A stretch of DNA of 64,000 nt from the NCBI RefSeq assembly GCF_028596025.1, contig NZ_CP117167.1:1240001-1304000 (forward strand). The letters are read 5' to 3'. The notes below the pieces were generated by a model, which worked only from the letters and a program-made list of their open reading frames with translations, was not told the DNA's origin and did no database searches. The translations under genes were made by a program, and so were the position numbers. Numbering within the stretch: the first letter of the stretch is position 1; each line of letters starts with the position of its first letter. The DNA is from Mucilaginibacter jinjuensis (GTDB lineage Bacteria > Bacteroidota > Bacteroidia > Sphingobacteriales > Sphingobacteriaceae). Shown here in pieces: positions 18,701 to 26,478 of this stretch.

Positions 18701-19036
18701 TGGCAGAAGCCAGGAGACGAGTTGACCACCCATGTCCCCTCAATACAATTTCCACCTTATGATACGAGCAGGGATAAGTTTTATCAATATTCCTCGGTAT
18801 TAGTTGACAAGGGTGATCACATCAGGTTACAGGATATTTCTTTAAGCTATGATGTGGATAAACATAAGTGGAGAAGAATGCCCTTCAAAAACATTCAGTT
18901 TTACAGTTATATCAACAATGTGGGAATTTTATGGCGCGCTAATAAAGATCATTTAGACCCTGATCTTAATACCAGTTCGACACTATCTTATCCACTACCT
19001 CGAACCATATCTCTGGGTATCAAGACCCAGTTTTAA
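15749..19036 (+). CDS. SusC/RagA-family TonB-dependent outer-membrane transporter
   Basis: A 1095-residue protein, normal for SusC. Signal anchor at about 20-38 ('[18 protein letters not shown]'), then a carboxypeptidase-D regulatory-like (CNA_B/DUF4480-type) domain at about 42-125 ('[22 protein letters not shown]'), TonB box/plug with '[22 protein letters not shown]' and '[35 protein letters not shown]' (the hallmark SusC plug motif), then a 22-strand barrel. It imports a large substrate across the outer membrane using TonB energy, with the SusD lipoprotein encoded 10 bases downstream as lid. Followed by a TlpA-type thioredoxin protein instead of glycosidases, so the substrate may be peptidic rather than a glycan. 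Confidence 0.95.
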   Translation: [1095 protein letters not shown]

Positions 19037-19046
19037 TCTTTAAATT

Positions 19047-20441
19047 ATGAAAAATTACCTCGAAAAGTGCTTTATAGCAATCAGCATATTGGTGATCATT
19101 GTTTTTCAGACAGCCTGTAAAAAGCAGGACGATTTTTTAAATGCTAAACCGAATGATGCATTAGCTGTAATCTCGACACTTGAAGACTGCCTGACCTTAT
19201 TATCAGCGGATGCTTTAATTAATTTAAACGATCCGACTCTTGGAGAGATATCAACAGATGACCTTTACCTAACTCCGGCAAGGTGGGCTGGTTTAACTAC
19301 TTTTAATGTCCCGCAGGAACAGAATGCTTATATATGGGCCAAAAATATTGCCGAGCCCGGAGCAGTTATCCGATCGTGGAGTCTACCGTATAGTCAGGTT
19401 TATTCGGCTAATGTAGTACTGGACGCGTTGCCGAATATTAAGTATCCCAGTTCCCAACAAAAATTATATAATCAAATTAAAGGTTCTGCATTGTTTTATC
19501 GTTCTATTGCTTTTTATAACCTTTTACAAAATTTCAGCTTGCCTTATAACCCAATTAATGCATCAAGCACTCCCGGAATTGTCTTGCGATTAACATCAGA
19601 TATCAATGTGAAAGTGACCAGGTCGACCGAACAGGTTTGTTACGAAGAGGTCATCGAGGATTTAAAAGAGTCTCTAAAACTTTTACCTATGAAAGCAACC
19701 TATTTGACTCAGCCATCCCAAACGGCTGTGAACGGATTATTGTCGCGAATATATCTCTCAATGGGCGATTATGCGAACGCGCTCGTATATGCTGATGCTT
19801 GTTTAAAGTTGAATAATGCACTTACTGATTTCAATACTCTTCAGCCGACTACCTATAACTTAAGCAGCACATACTTAAATGAAGACATTTATCACACCTG
19901 TTTCGATGGCGCGATTTCTTTGGCCATTAATTTTCGGGGTAACGCGGATACTACTTTATATAAATTATATACGTCAAATGATCTCAGAAAAACCGTATTC
20001 TTTATTATCAAGAGTGCCTTACCTGTATTTAGGGGAACTTACGATTTTAACGGCTACACGTACAGTGGCATAGCAACTGATGAAATTTATTTGAACCGGG
20101 CAGAGTGTTATGCCAGGACAGGAAATACTTCCGCAGCGATGACTGATCTTAACATACTCCTTATTAAAAGATGGAAAGCAGGTACGTTCATTCCATTTTC
20201 AGCCTCTTCTTCAACAGATGCGTTAAGCCAAATATTGCTGGAACGCAGAAAGGAGCTGATTTTTAGAGGGCTTCGGTGGTCGGATTTGAGAAGGCTAAAT
20301 CAGGAACAGAATCTTGCCGTTACGCTGACAAGAACGATGAATGGGGTCACCTATTTATTGCCTCCGAATGACGCCCGATATGCAATGCCTCTTCCGGAAG
20401 ATGAAATTCAATTAGATGGTTTACAACAAAATCAACGTTAA
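19047..20441 (+). CDS. SusD/RagB-family outer-membrane lipoprotein
   Basis: A 464-residue surface lipoprotein. Signal peptide ends with Cys at about residue 24 ('FQTACKKQDDFLNAKP'), and the 'CKK..DFLN.KP' opening is typical of SusD. TPR-like helices follow, including 'LFYRSIAFYNLLQNFSLPYNP' and the C-terminal 'EIYLNRAECYARTGNTSAAMTDLN' and 'LLERRKELIFRGLRWSDLRRLNQE' motifs found in nearly all SusD/RagB proteins. Forms the lid of the SusC barrel. Co-transcribed with susC and overlapping the reading space of the next gene. Confidence 0.95.
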   Translation: MKNYLEKCFIAISILVIIVFQTACKKQDDFLNAKPNDALAVISTLEDCLTLLSADALINLNDPTLGEISTDDLYLTPARWAGLTTFNVPQEQNAYIWAKNIAEPGAVIRSWSLPYSQVYSANVVLDALPNIKYPSSQQKLYNQIKGSALFYRSIAFYNLLQNFSLPYNPINASSTPGIVLRLTSDINVKVTRSTEQVCYEEVIEDLKESLKLLPMKATYLTQPSQTAVNGLLSRIYLSMGDYANALVYADACLKLNNALTDFNTLQPTTYNLSSTYLNEDIYHTCFDGAISLAINFRGNADTTLYKLYTSNDLRKTVFFIIKSALPVFRGTYDFNGYTYSGIATDEIYLNRAECYARTGNTSAAMTDLNILLIKRWKAGTFIPFSASSSTDALSQILLERRKELIFRGLRWSDLRRLNQEQNLAVTLTRTMNGVTYLLPPNDARYAMPLPEDEIQLDGLQQNQR

Positions 20442-20445
20442 TTTT

Positions 20446-21879
20446 ATGAAACGATATATCATAATATGCTTGATTTGTCTGATCCGAATTAAAGCAATGG
20501 CTACACCCGGTCAAATCAGAATAACTGGCAGTCTTCCAATTTTAAATGATGCTGATTCCGTAGTTCTGCAGCTCTGTAAGTATGGAGTGAGAAGTTTCAA
20601 TACGACACCGCTGAATCAAATTTACACTGCACCAGTTAAACACAATACTTTTAAATTCATGCTCAAATCGGGCAATGCACCGCAATATTTTAGCATCACA
20701 TTTCTTGTTGGTAAAGAAAGCAGGTTTCTTTACGGTAATTACTTTCTCGAAGATGGAGATGATGTAAAAGTAGATGAAATTAATAGTTTTAATTATGCTC
20801 ATTTCTCCGGCCATGGGGCAGAAAAATTAAATGTTATATATCAATTATCACAGATTGATCATTACTACTCCAGACTTTACGGCTCCAGTGACACCTCAAT
20901 AAATATTAACCAATATTTGAAAAGCCGGGACGCTTCAACCATTGATCAACTTAAATACCTTGATGAAAATAAGTATAGAATTAGTCAGACTGCGTACATT
21001 ATTATCCGGTCGAATCTATTGAGTAATAACATGGCAAAATATGGTTTTATTACAACATACCTTCGTAGTAAAGAAAGATCTAATTGGCAAAGTGATTACA
21101 GGCATTATAAGGATTTAATGGTAGGAAAATTCAGTTTGTTAAAGTCAGGGGGGAACCCATATTTGCCATACTCTCAATCTTATATGCTGGCTGTACTTGA
21201 GAAGTTTGAATTTGATTCGTGTCTGGTTTTAAACAGACCCTACGAGATTACTAAAGTTTATCAATATATTAAAACTAACTTCTCCGGTTTTCTCCGCGAC
21301 CGTATTTTAACTAATCTAATATACAATAGCCGGGCTGGAAGTGGCATCTCTGTAATAGTAAAAGATGCCATAGCAATAGTTTCAAATAATGATTTTAAGC
21401 CTGTTCTTATTAAACTCGCTAATCAAAGAATCAAAGGTGTAAAAGCATACAATTTTTCACTTGCTGATACTTCCGGTAAAATTTATACGCTCTCGCAATT
21501 CAACAATAAGGTTGTCGTACTCGATCTTTGGTTTTCAGGCTGCGGGGAATGCATTGCAGCGTATCCTTTTTTTAAGCTGGTGGAAGAAAAGTTCAGAAAC
21601 GATACATGTGTTGTTTTTATTAGTATTTGTGAGGACGTAGAAAAAAGGAATTGGATAAAAAGCATGAGGACTGGCAGATATACGTCTAATTTGGCAGTTA
21701 ATCTTTATACGATGGGACAGGGTGATAAACATGACATCATTCGGCACTACGATATTGATGGATATCCTACTTTTATAGTTATAGACAAAAATGGTCGCTT
21801 AATGGAGAATCCAAATAATCCAAGAATAGATAATGGCGGCACGCTCATCAGTGCAATAATTGAAGGTGAAAACCAGTGA
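20446..21879 (+). CDS. TlpA-like thioredoxin-fold protein
   Basis: A 477-residue exported protein; start ATG 20446, 4 bases after susD. Signal peptide of about 20 residues. The N-terminal 330 residues are of the DUF4369-like type seen in Bacteroidota TlpA proteins. C-terminal thioredoxin domain at about 340-477: 'YNFSLADTSGKIYTLSQFNNKVVVLDLWFSGCGECIAAYP' with active-site Cys-Gly-Glu-Cys, and cis-Pro loop 'DGYPTFIVID'. It would act as a periplasmic disulfide reductase. Partner genes (SusC/SusD, MauE, DUF6520 peptide, LanKC) suggest it reduces a secreted cysteine-containing peptide or protein of this locus. Confidence 0.88.
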   Translation: MKRYIIICLICLIRIKAMATPGQIRITGSLPILNDADSVVLQLCKYGVRSFNTTPLNQIYTAPVKHNTFKFMLKSGNAPQYFSITFLVGKESRFLYGNYFLEDGDDVKVDEINSFNYAHFSGHGAEKLNVIYQLSQIDHYYSRLYGSSDTSININQYLKSRDASTIDQLKYLDENKYRISQTAYIIIRSNLLSNNMAKYGFITTYLRSKERSNWQSDYRHYKDLMVGKFSLLKSGGNPYLPYSQSYMLAVLEKFEFDSCLVLNRPYEITKVYQYIKTNFSGFLRDRILTNLIYNSRAGSGISVIVKDAIAIVSNNDFKPVLIKLANQRIKGVKAYNFSLADTSGKIYTLSQFNNKVVVLDLWFSGCGECIAAYPFFKLVEEKFRNDTCVVFISICEDVEKRNWIKSMRTGRYTSNLAVNLYTMGQGDKHDIIRHYDIDGYPTFIVIDKNGRLMENPNNPRIDNGGTLISAIIEGENQ

Positions 21880-21880
21880 T

Positions 21881-21913
21881 ATAAGTACCCAATTCAAAAG
21901 ATTGGGTACTTAT
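21881..21913. terminator. Hairpin between convergent operons
   Basis: Perfect 13-bp stem ATAAGTACCCAAT / ATTGGGTACTTAT with loop TCAAAAG, between the TlpA stop (21879) and the DUF6520 stop (21924). It could end transcription from both sides, though the T run is weak. Confidence 0.7.
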
Positions 21914-21923
21914 ATTTAGGCAT

Positions 21924-22223
21924 TTACATGCCTGGATGTGATTTTCCGTTTTGATTAAGTACGGAATGCTGCGGCGGGAATTCGTTAATGTAATCGCTCG
22001 TCACGTTGGCACTGGTTGATGTAATAGTGCAAGCTAAATTACTTGCGACACAATTTGCATTTGCACCAGTTGGCCGTGTGGTAGACCATTTAACATCGTC
22101 ACCATCATAGTAGGAGTAATAGGTTGCACCTCCAGCCAATTTTGGTGCTCTGTTAAAGGCGAAGGCGCTGCCGATGCCAGTCAATGCTGCGAAGGCCATA
22201 AGCCCGATTTTGATCTTTTTCAT
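21924..22223 (-). CDS. DUF6520-like secreted small peptide
   Basis: A 99-residue peptide. Signal peptide 'KKIKIGLMAFAALTGIGSAFAF' (cleavage near residue 22), then a Thr/Ser/Asn-rich mature part with only two Cys (58 and 65) and 'YYSYYDGDDVKWSTTRPT'. This matches the short exported DUF6520-type peptides of Bacteroidota that are found beside MauE and TlpA genes. It is the only small peptide gene in the locus with a clear signal and Ser/Thr/Cys content, so it is the best candidate substrate for the neighbouring machinery. Against that, a Sec signal implies export before any cytosolic modification. No maturation site can be proved from sequence. Confidence 0.72.
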   Translation of the reverse strand: MKKIKIGLMAFAALTGIGSAFAFNRAPKLAGGATYYSYYDGDDVKWSTTRPTGANANCVASNLACTITSTSANVTSDYINEFPPQHSVLNQNGKSHPGM

Positions 22224-22323
22224 AAAATGTATTTTGAGTAATAAAGGCCAGTTTTACCTCAGGACTGGCATTAACCTGATTTCGCGCGTGAAATATTTTT
22301 AGGCTAATTGTGAACGACTTTAA

Positions 22324-22737
22324 TCAGCTCAGATCATTCCATAATTTTATATCAAAAAAAGCCATAGCTATAAAAATTAAGTTAAAGACCAAATGCTGTC
22401 CCCAGCTCAGTGATTGAATAATACCCCCGCAACTGCACGGCACAGTATTAAATAAACCCAATAGAATTGCCAATATATAGCCAGTAAAAAAAATCATGAG
22501 AACTAAGAAAGCCGATAATCCTGCTAATCGTGTGCTTTTAAGTAGTAATAAAACAACAACAATCAGTTCTAACGATGGAATTAACCATGTTAACAAACTG
22601 GCCAGCCATGTGGGGAAAGGCTGGCTATGCATCGCTCTTTGGAATGCAGCAAAATCCAAAAGCTTACTAAAGCTGGAATAAACAAATAGTAGAATCAAGA
22701 ATGAAGTAATAATTTCAGAAAGAAGTGCTTTTTTCAT
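22324..22737 (-). CDS. MauE/DoxX-like redox membrane protein
   Basis: A 137-residue inner-membrane protein with four predicted helices (about 8-25, 47-66, 71-95 and 113-132). Between helices 3 and 4 is 'NTVPCSCGGIIQSLSWGQHLVFNL', the Cys-x-Cys-Gly motif typical of the MauE family. MauE proteins pass electrons toward periplasmic thioredoxin-like partners for disulfide handling. It lies 6 bases after the start of the LanKC-like gene's stop, in the same minus-strand operon, and the TlpA-like protein encoded on the opposite strand could be its partner. Confidence 0.85.
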   Translation of the reverse strand: MKKALLSEIITSFLILLFVYSSFSKLLDFAAFQRAMHSQPFPTWLASLLTWLIPSLELIVVVLLLLKSTRLAGLSAFLVLMIFFTGYILAILLGLFNTVPCSCGGIIQSLSWGQHLVFNLIFIAMAFFDIKLWNDLS

Positions 22738-22743
22738 TTTAAA

Positions 22744-25344
22744 CTAGTTAAGGTTAAAGGGGAAACTGATTTCTTGTGGGTTTAAATAATGCAGCAGAAA
22801 GTGAATAATTCCTGAATTTCCCTCCATGAAGCCGCCTTCGGGGGATGTGGCGTGTCCATTTAGCCAATAAATGCTTTGATCTTCATCTTGCCGGTAAGAA
22901 TGGGCAAACAGGTCAGCAATATGGTCGGCCCGTTTAAGCCATTTATTATTTTTAAATATTCGGTAGGCTTCGAGATAAATTTCTCCCAAACCAGCTAATC
23001 CGTTGCCAATAGTCAGATAATTTGATGAAATAAATTCAGGGTGACAATATAATGCTGATTCTGCTGCCTCTTTATAACTGTCATCACCGATCACCTGATA
23101 GGCCTTAATAAATGTTAATGCGATACCGGAAAACCCATATTCAAACCACGGATCAAAATTATCATTAATAGAACTAACTGTCCAGCAAAGTTTACCGTTA
23201 TTAGGCTTTCTCCCCCTCAAGAGAAATGCCAGGCCTTTTTGTATGGCGGCTGTTATTCGCACGTCCTCATATCTTGCTATATATTCTATTAAAAAATAAA
23301 CTATACCTGCAATGCCGTAAAGGAAGCCATATAGCTTAATGCCTTTTGAGCGTGATTTATCTTTTTTTATTAGCCATGAGCCATCATTATTTTGTGCTTC
23401 TAAAAGCTGATAAGCAATATTTGAAAGTTCATCATAGCAGGAAGGCAACCGATTATTTGATTCGCATTGCAAAAAGGCAATGCCCCGGCCGGCAATGCCG
23501 TCGGCAACATTGAATTCAAATGCCAGATTGTTCAGACATCTATAAATCAGATCATGTTTTAACAGGCTGCTTTCAACTAAATTGGATAAAATGAGCTGAT
23601 TTATTGCTACCCCAAGTCCCATGCTGCCTTTTAATAATCCAGGGTATTGACTATTTTCATCAAACGCTTTTTCAATAGCTTCAGAACTTTTTTGAATGTG
23701 TCCCTGGAGTAAAACTGTATTGAAATGGAATTTTTCACAGAGGGCAATAACATACAAAACTCCTGCTAAGCCGTTAGCGAATCCCGATATATTTTGAAAC
23801 CCCCTGAATTCATTTGCCAATAAACTTCCGTTTGATACACCCCTAAAAAGCCATAAACCAGCCGGAGTCTGTGGCATGATATTGAGGAAGGCATTCAGAC
23901 AATTTTGTATTGTAGATTTTAAAAAATTATTATCTCTATCAGGCGCCTCATCAAGTTTTATGATATTATCGGTTAATAGCAGGATATCATAAACTTTTAG
24001 GGTATGACAGATGGATTGCAAAGAAGGTCGGACTTTTGGGTCGTTATTAAGACATGCTGTAATCATTGAGCTAATGGAATTGTTTTTAATGAACCACTCA
24101 AGCTGATAATTAAGGGAAAGCTTATTTTCGAATTTTCCCGGAGAGAGGCCTGTCATAATTTTGATAATTAAAGCACCAATGCTATAGATGTCGTCAGAAA
24201 AATCTGGCGTTTCAAAGCGCTGCTGTTGAGGCGAAATATATCCGGGCGTCCCGAAGCTAAATGGTGGATTGGGGTACTTACGATCAGAATCATACGCTAA
24301 TTCGATATCAATGGCGACAATACCACGGTCATCGGTCATAATAAAATTTCCTGGATTAATATCCCGGTGAACAACACCCTTAACATGAAACAGGTTGACA
24401 AGCTTTATAAGTTGGAGTATAAATTTTAATAGTTTCCTTTTGTCGTCTTTTTCCAACGAAAACCATATTTTCCCTTGTTGGATTTCAGCTATAAGCTCAT
24501 AGAGAATCTTGCCTCTTACAAATTCTGTAGCGAGATAAGAATTGCCGCCTATTTCAAAGAATCCAAGTGGTTTGGAAACAGGGATTTGGGAAAATAACCG
24601 AGCCAATAATTCGAATTGCCATTTTAAACGGTCTTTAATTGTTCTTCCATAGTCATCCGAACATTGAAATAATTTTCCCTCCTTAACAACACACCAGCTG
24701 ATCGCCAGCCAGTTATTAAGATCCAATGCTTTATATACATTACCCTTGGCATCTGACTTTAACAAATCAACTAGGAGGAACTTTTTTAATTTCTTTAATT
24801 TCTTTTCTGGTTTCGGTTTTTTAAAATTCGACAGTGGCCAGCTATCTAAATTCTCGTTTTTACCTGAATACTGAATGTATACACATCCTCCTATATAATA
24901 TGCAGACGGAATAGCCGGCCCATGTAATTGCGCAGTGATGTCAATCAGGTGTTGTACGAACGGGTCAAGATTAATATCGGAGGCACAAAATATTGTTACT
25001 ACTTTTCCAATGAAATCCTTTCCATAGGAGCCATCCAAAAAATAAGTGTGTATTCCACTATTTTCTGGTATGGCAAAAGAAATATTTTGTTTTGGCAGAA
25101 ATTGTAATAATTTATCAATTAATTTATTGAAATCCTGTGTTGTGACTGATACATGAATGATCCAGTTTATAGTAACCTCAGAAGTGCCGACGACTAAGTG
25201 AGGTGGAGCAACTTTAAAACTTATTTCATGGTTCTGTAAATATTGGCGGTAATCGACCGCTATCCTTCTATCTCCTTTTGAGTCCGATCTGGTAATTGTT
25301 CGGATATTTTCTAATGGAGAGACAATATTTCTAAGTGTTTCCAT
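22744..25344 (-). CDS. Class III-type lanthionine synthetase-like protein (lyase-kinase-cyclase)
   Basis: An 866-residue three-domain protein. N-terminal lyase-like region (about 30-160) with 'INWIIHVSVTT', 'DGSYGKDFIGKVVTIF' and 'GGCVYIQYSG', as in RamC/LabKC proteins. Kinase domain (about 190-455): Lys221 in 'CVVKEG', 'HRDINPGNF' (326-334), 'DIELAYD' in place of DFG, and 'FGTPGYISPQQ'. LanC-like cyclase (about 480-866) with repeated 'G-hydrophobic-G' helices ('GIAGIVYFLIEY', 'GNGLAGLGEIYLEA', 'EGNSGIIHFLLHY'). The positions where zinc-type LanC has Cys and Cys-His carry other residues (GNG instead of CHG), placing it with class III LanKC rather than class IV LanL. It should phosphorylate and eliminate Ser/Thr in a precursor peptide and form (methyl)lanthionine or labionin. 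The precursor is not certain. Confidence 0.9.
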   Translation of the reverse strand: METLRNIVSPLENIRTITRSDSKGDRRIAVDYRQYLQNHEISFKVAPPHLVVGTSEVTINWIIHVSVTTQDFNKLIDKLLQFLPKQNISFAIPENSGIHTYFLDGSYGKDFIGKVVTIFCASDINLDPFVQHLIDITAQLHGPAIPSAYYIGGCVYIQYSGKNENLDSWPLSNFKKPKPEKKLKKLKKFLLVDLLKSDAKGNVYKALDLNNWLAISWCVVKEGKLFQCSDDYGRTIKDRLKWQFELLARLFSQIPVSKPLGFFEIGGNSYLATEFVRGKILYELIAEIQQGKIWFSLEKDDKRKLLKFILQLIKLVNLFHVKGVVHRDINPGNFIMTDDRGIVAIDIELAYDSDRKYPNPPFSFGTPGYISPQQQRFETPDFSDDIYSIGALIIKIMTGLSPGKFENKLSLNYQLEWFIKNNSISSMITACLNNDPKVRPSLQSICHTLKVYDILLLTDNIIKLDEAPDRDNNFLKSTIQNCLNAFLNIMPQTPAGLWLFRGVSNGSLLANEFRGFQNISGFANGLAGVLYVIALCEKFHFNTVLLQGHIQKSSEAIEKAFDENSQYPGLLKGSMGLGVAINQLILSNLVESSLLKHDLIYRCLNNLAFEFNVADGIAGRGIAFLQCESNNRLPSCYDELSNIAYQLLEAQNNDGSWLIKKDKSRSKGIKLYGFLYGIAGIVYFLIEYIARYEDVRITAAIQKGLAFLLRGRKPNNGKLCWTVSSINDNFDPWFEYGFSGIALTFIKAYQVIGDDSYKEAAESALYCHPEFISSNYLTIGNGLAGLGEIYLEAYRIFKNNKWLKRADHIADLFAHSYRQDEDQSIYWLNGHATSPEGGFMEGNSGIIHFLLHYLNPQEISFPFNLN

Positions 25345-25455
25345 AGCCTACAAAATGTATGTTAAAGCTACAGGCACTTAATACTATCTTTAATTGACGT
25401 ACCTTATAAAAAAATCAGAATACGATATAAAATTTTGTTGGTTAATTCAATCTGT

Positions 25456-25680
25456 CTAGGTAAAGAGATTAATTACTTTTTGACTTGAATTTGCTAGGAG
25501 AAGAAATGTACTCTTTATATCCGGGGCTCCAGAGCTAAAATGCTTTAGATGTGTAGAAAAAACAAATGTGTTAAAATTAGGCAAGATGCCCTTGTTTATA
25601 GTTGATGTAAAATAAGAAATTACCGTAATTCCATATAAAATTTTTTGAAGCATATTAAGCTCAATGTTATTCGAAATCAA
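25456..25680 (-). CDS. Possible small ORF between regulator and LanKC-like gene (74 aa)
   Basis: A 74-codon frame with a TTG start overlapping the stop of the Crp/Fnr gene; a later ATG gives 65 residues. Ser/Thr-rich C-terminal half ('FNTFVFSTHLKHFSSGAPDIKSTF', no Cys). It precedes the LanKC-like gene on the same strand, which is where a precursor could sit. Lack of Cys argues against a lanthionine precursor, and AT-rich DNA often has chance frames. The rest of the 332-base gap holds nothing else I can support. Confidence 0.22.
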   Translation of the reverse strand: MISNNIELNMLQKILYGITVISYFTSTINKGILPNFNTFVFSTHLKHFSSGAPDIKSTFLLLANSSQKVINLFT

Positions 25681-26273
25681 TAATCAAGACCCTTATGGAG
25701 CCTGCTGAAAGTTTCTTTAGTCACATTTAAATAAGATGCAATGAGGTAGTGAGGAACGCGCTTCAAAACAAAATCCTGATTTTGAGATATAAAATTATAA
25801 CGATCTTTAGCGGATGGTAAACGTAGGAGTTTCTCCCGGGAATGTGCTTCGTTGTTATTCTCTGATAATAACAGTACAAATAGTTCCATTAGTTCTGCGT
25901 TGGCAGTTATAATATTTTGTATGTGCTTGAACGGTAATGCCAATAGCGTTGTTTTAGCCACTGCGGCAATATATTCTTCACTTGGAAGCTGAGTAAAGAT
26001 ACCTGATGGGAGAATAATGTCGCCTTCTTGTTTAAACCAAGTCGTGATTTTTTCTGAACTTCCTTCAATTGCGCCTCTTACCAAACCGGATTGTATAAAG
26101 TAAATGGAGCCCGCATAGTTTCCCGGAGATAGAAATGTCTCGTGGGCTTCAAACCTGTTAACCCGTAGGCTTTCCATCATCAAATTGGTCATTCTTACAG
26201 GCAATAATTTCGTTTTATTTAATCGCTGCATAAACGTGGCTGTGTCTGTCATTTTAGTTTGTTTTGATAACAA
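25677..26273 (-). CDS. Crp/Fnr-family transcriptional regulator
   Basis: A 198-residue regulator. N-terminal cyclic-nucleotide-binding-like beta barrel (about 30-120, 'FLSPGNYAGSIYFIQSGLVRGAIEG') and a C-terminal winged helix with 'HYLIASYLNVTKETFSRLHKGL' (about 174-195). The barrel lacks Fnr iron-sulfur cysteines. Such short Crp-like proteins in Bacteroidota usually control a neighbouring operon. The gene lies upstream of the LanKC/MauE/DUF6520 operon on the same strand and could regulate it. Upstream is a long perfect palindrome. Confidence 0.88.
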   Translation of the reverse strand: MLSKQTKMTDTATFMQRLNKTKLLPVRMTNLMMESLRVNRFEAHETFLSPGNYAGSIYFIQSGLVRGAIEGSSEKITTWFKQEGDIILPSGIFTQLPSEEYIAAVAKTTLLALPFKHIQNIITANAELMELFVLLLSENNNEAHSREKLLRLPSAKDRYNFISQNQDFVLKRVPHYLIASYLNVTKETFSRLHKGLDY

Positions 26274-26349
26274 ATTACCAAAAACCTCTGCTTAGGTCAA
26301 GTGACTATAGATTACTAAAAAAATGTAATCCATTAATAAAATGCAGATT

Positions 26350-26407
26350 TTTGTCAAAATCCATGCAATTTTATCACAATTGATAAAATTGCATGGATTT
26401 TGACAAA
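26350..26407. repeat. Perfect 58-bp palindrome (27-bp arms, 4-base loop)
   Basis: Every base of the left arm 26350-26376 (starts TTTGTCAAAATCCATGC) pairs with the right arm 26381-26407; the loop is CAAT. It sits between the divergent crp-like (start 26273) and rteC-like (start 26479) genes, 72 bases before the latter. No T run follows, so it is not an ordinary terminator. Possible roles: cruciform operator, recombinase or hairpin-binding site, or a structured leader RNA. Confidence 0.85.
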
Positions 26408-26478
26408 CCTTAAGTTGCTTGATAAATAAGGCTATTCTAAGTTTTTTGTAGAGTTTTTAGGAATAAAATTGAAAGAAT

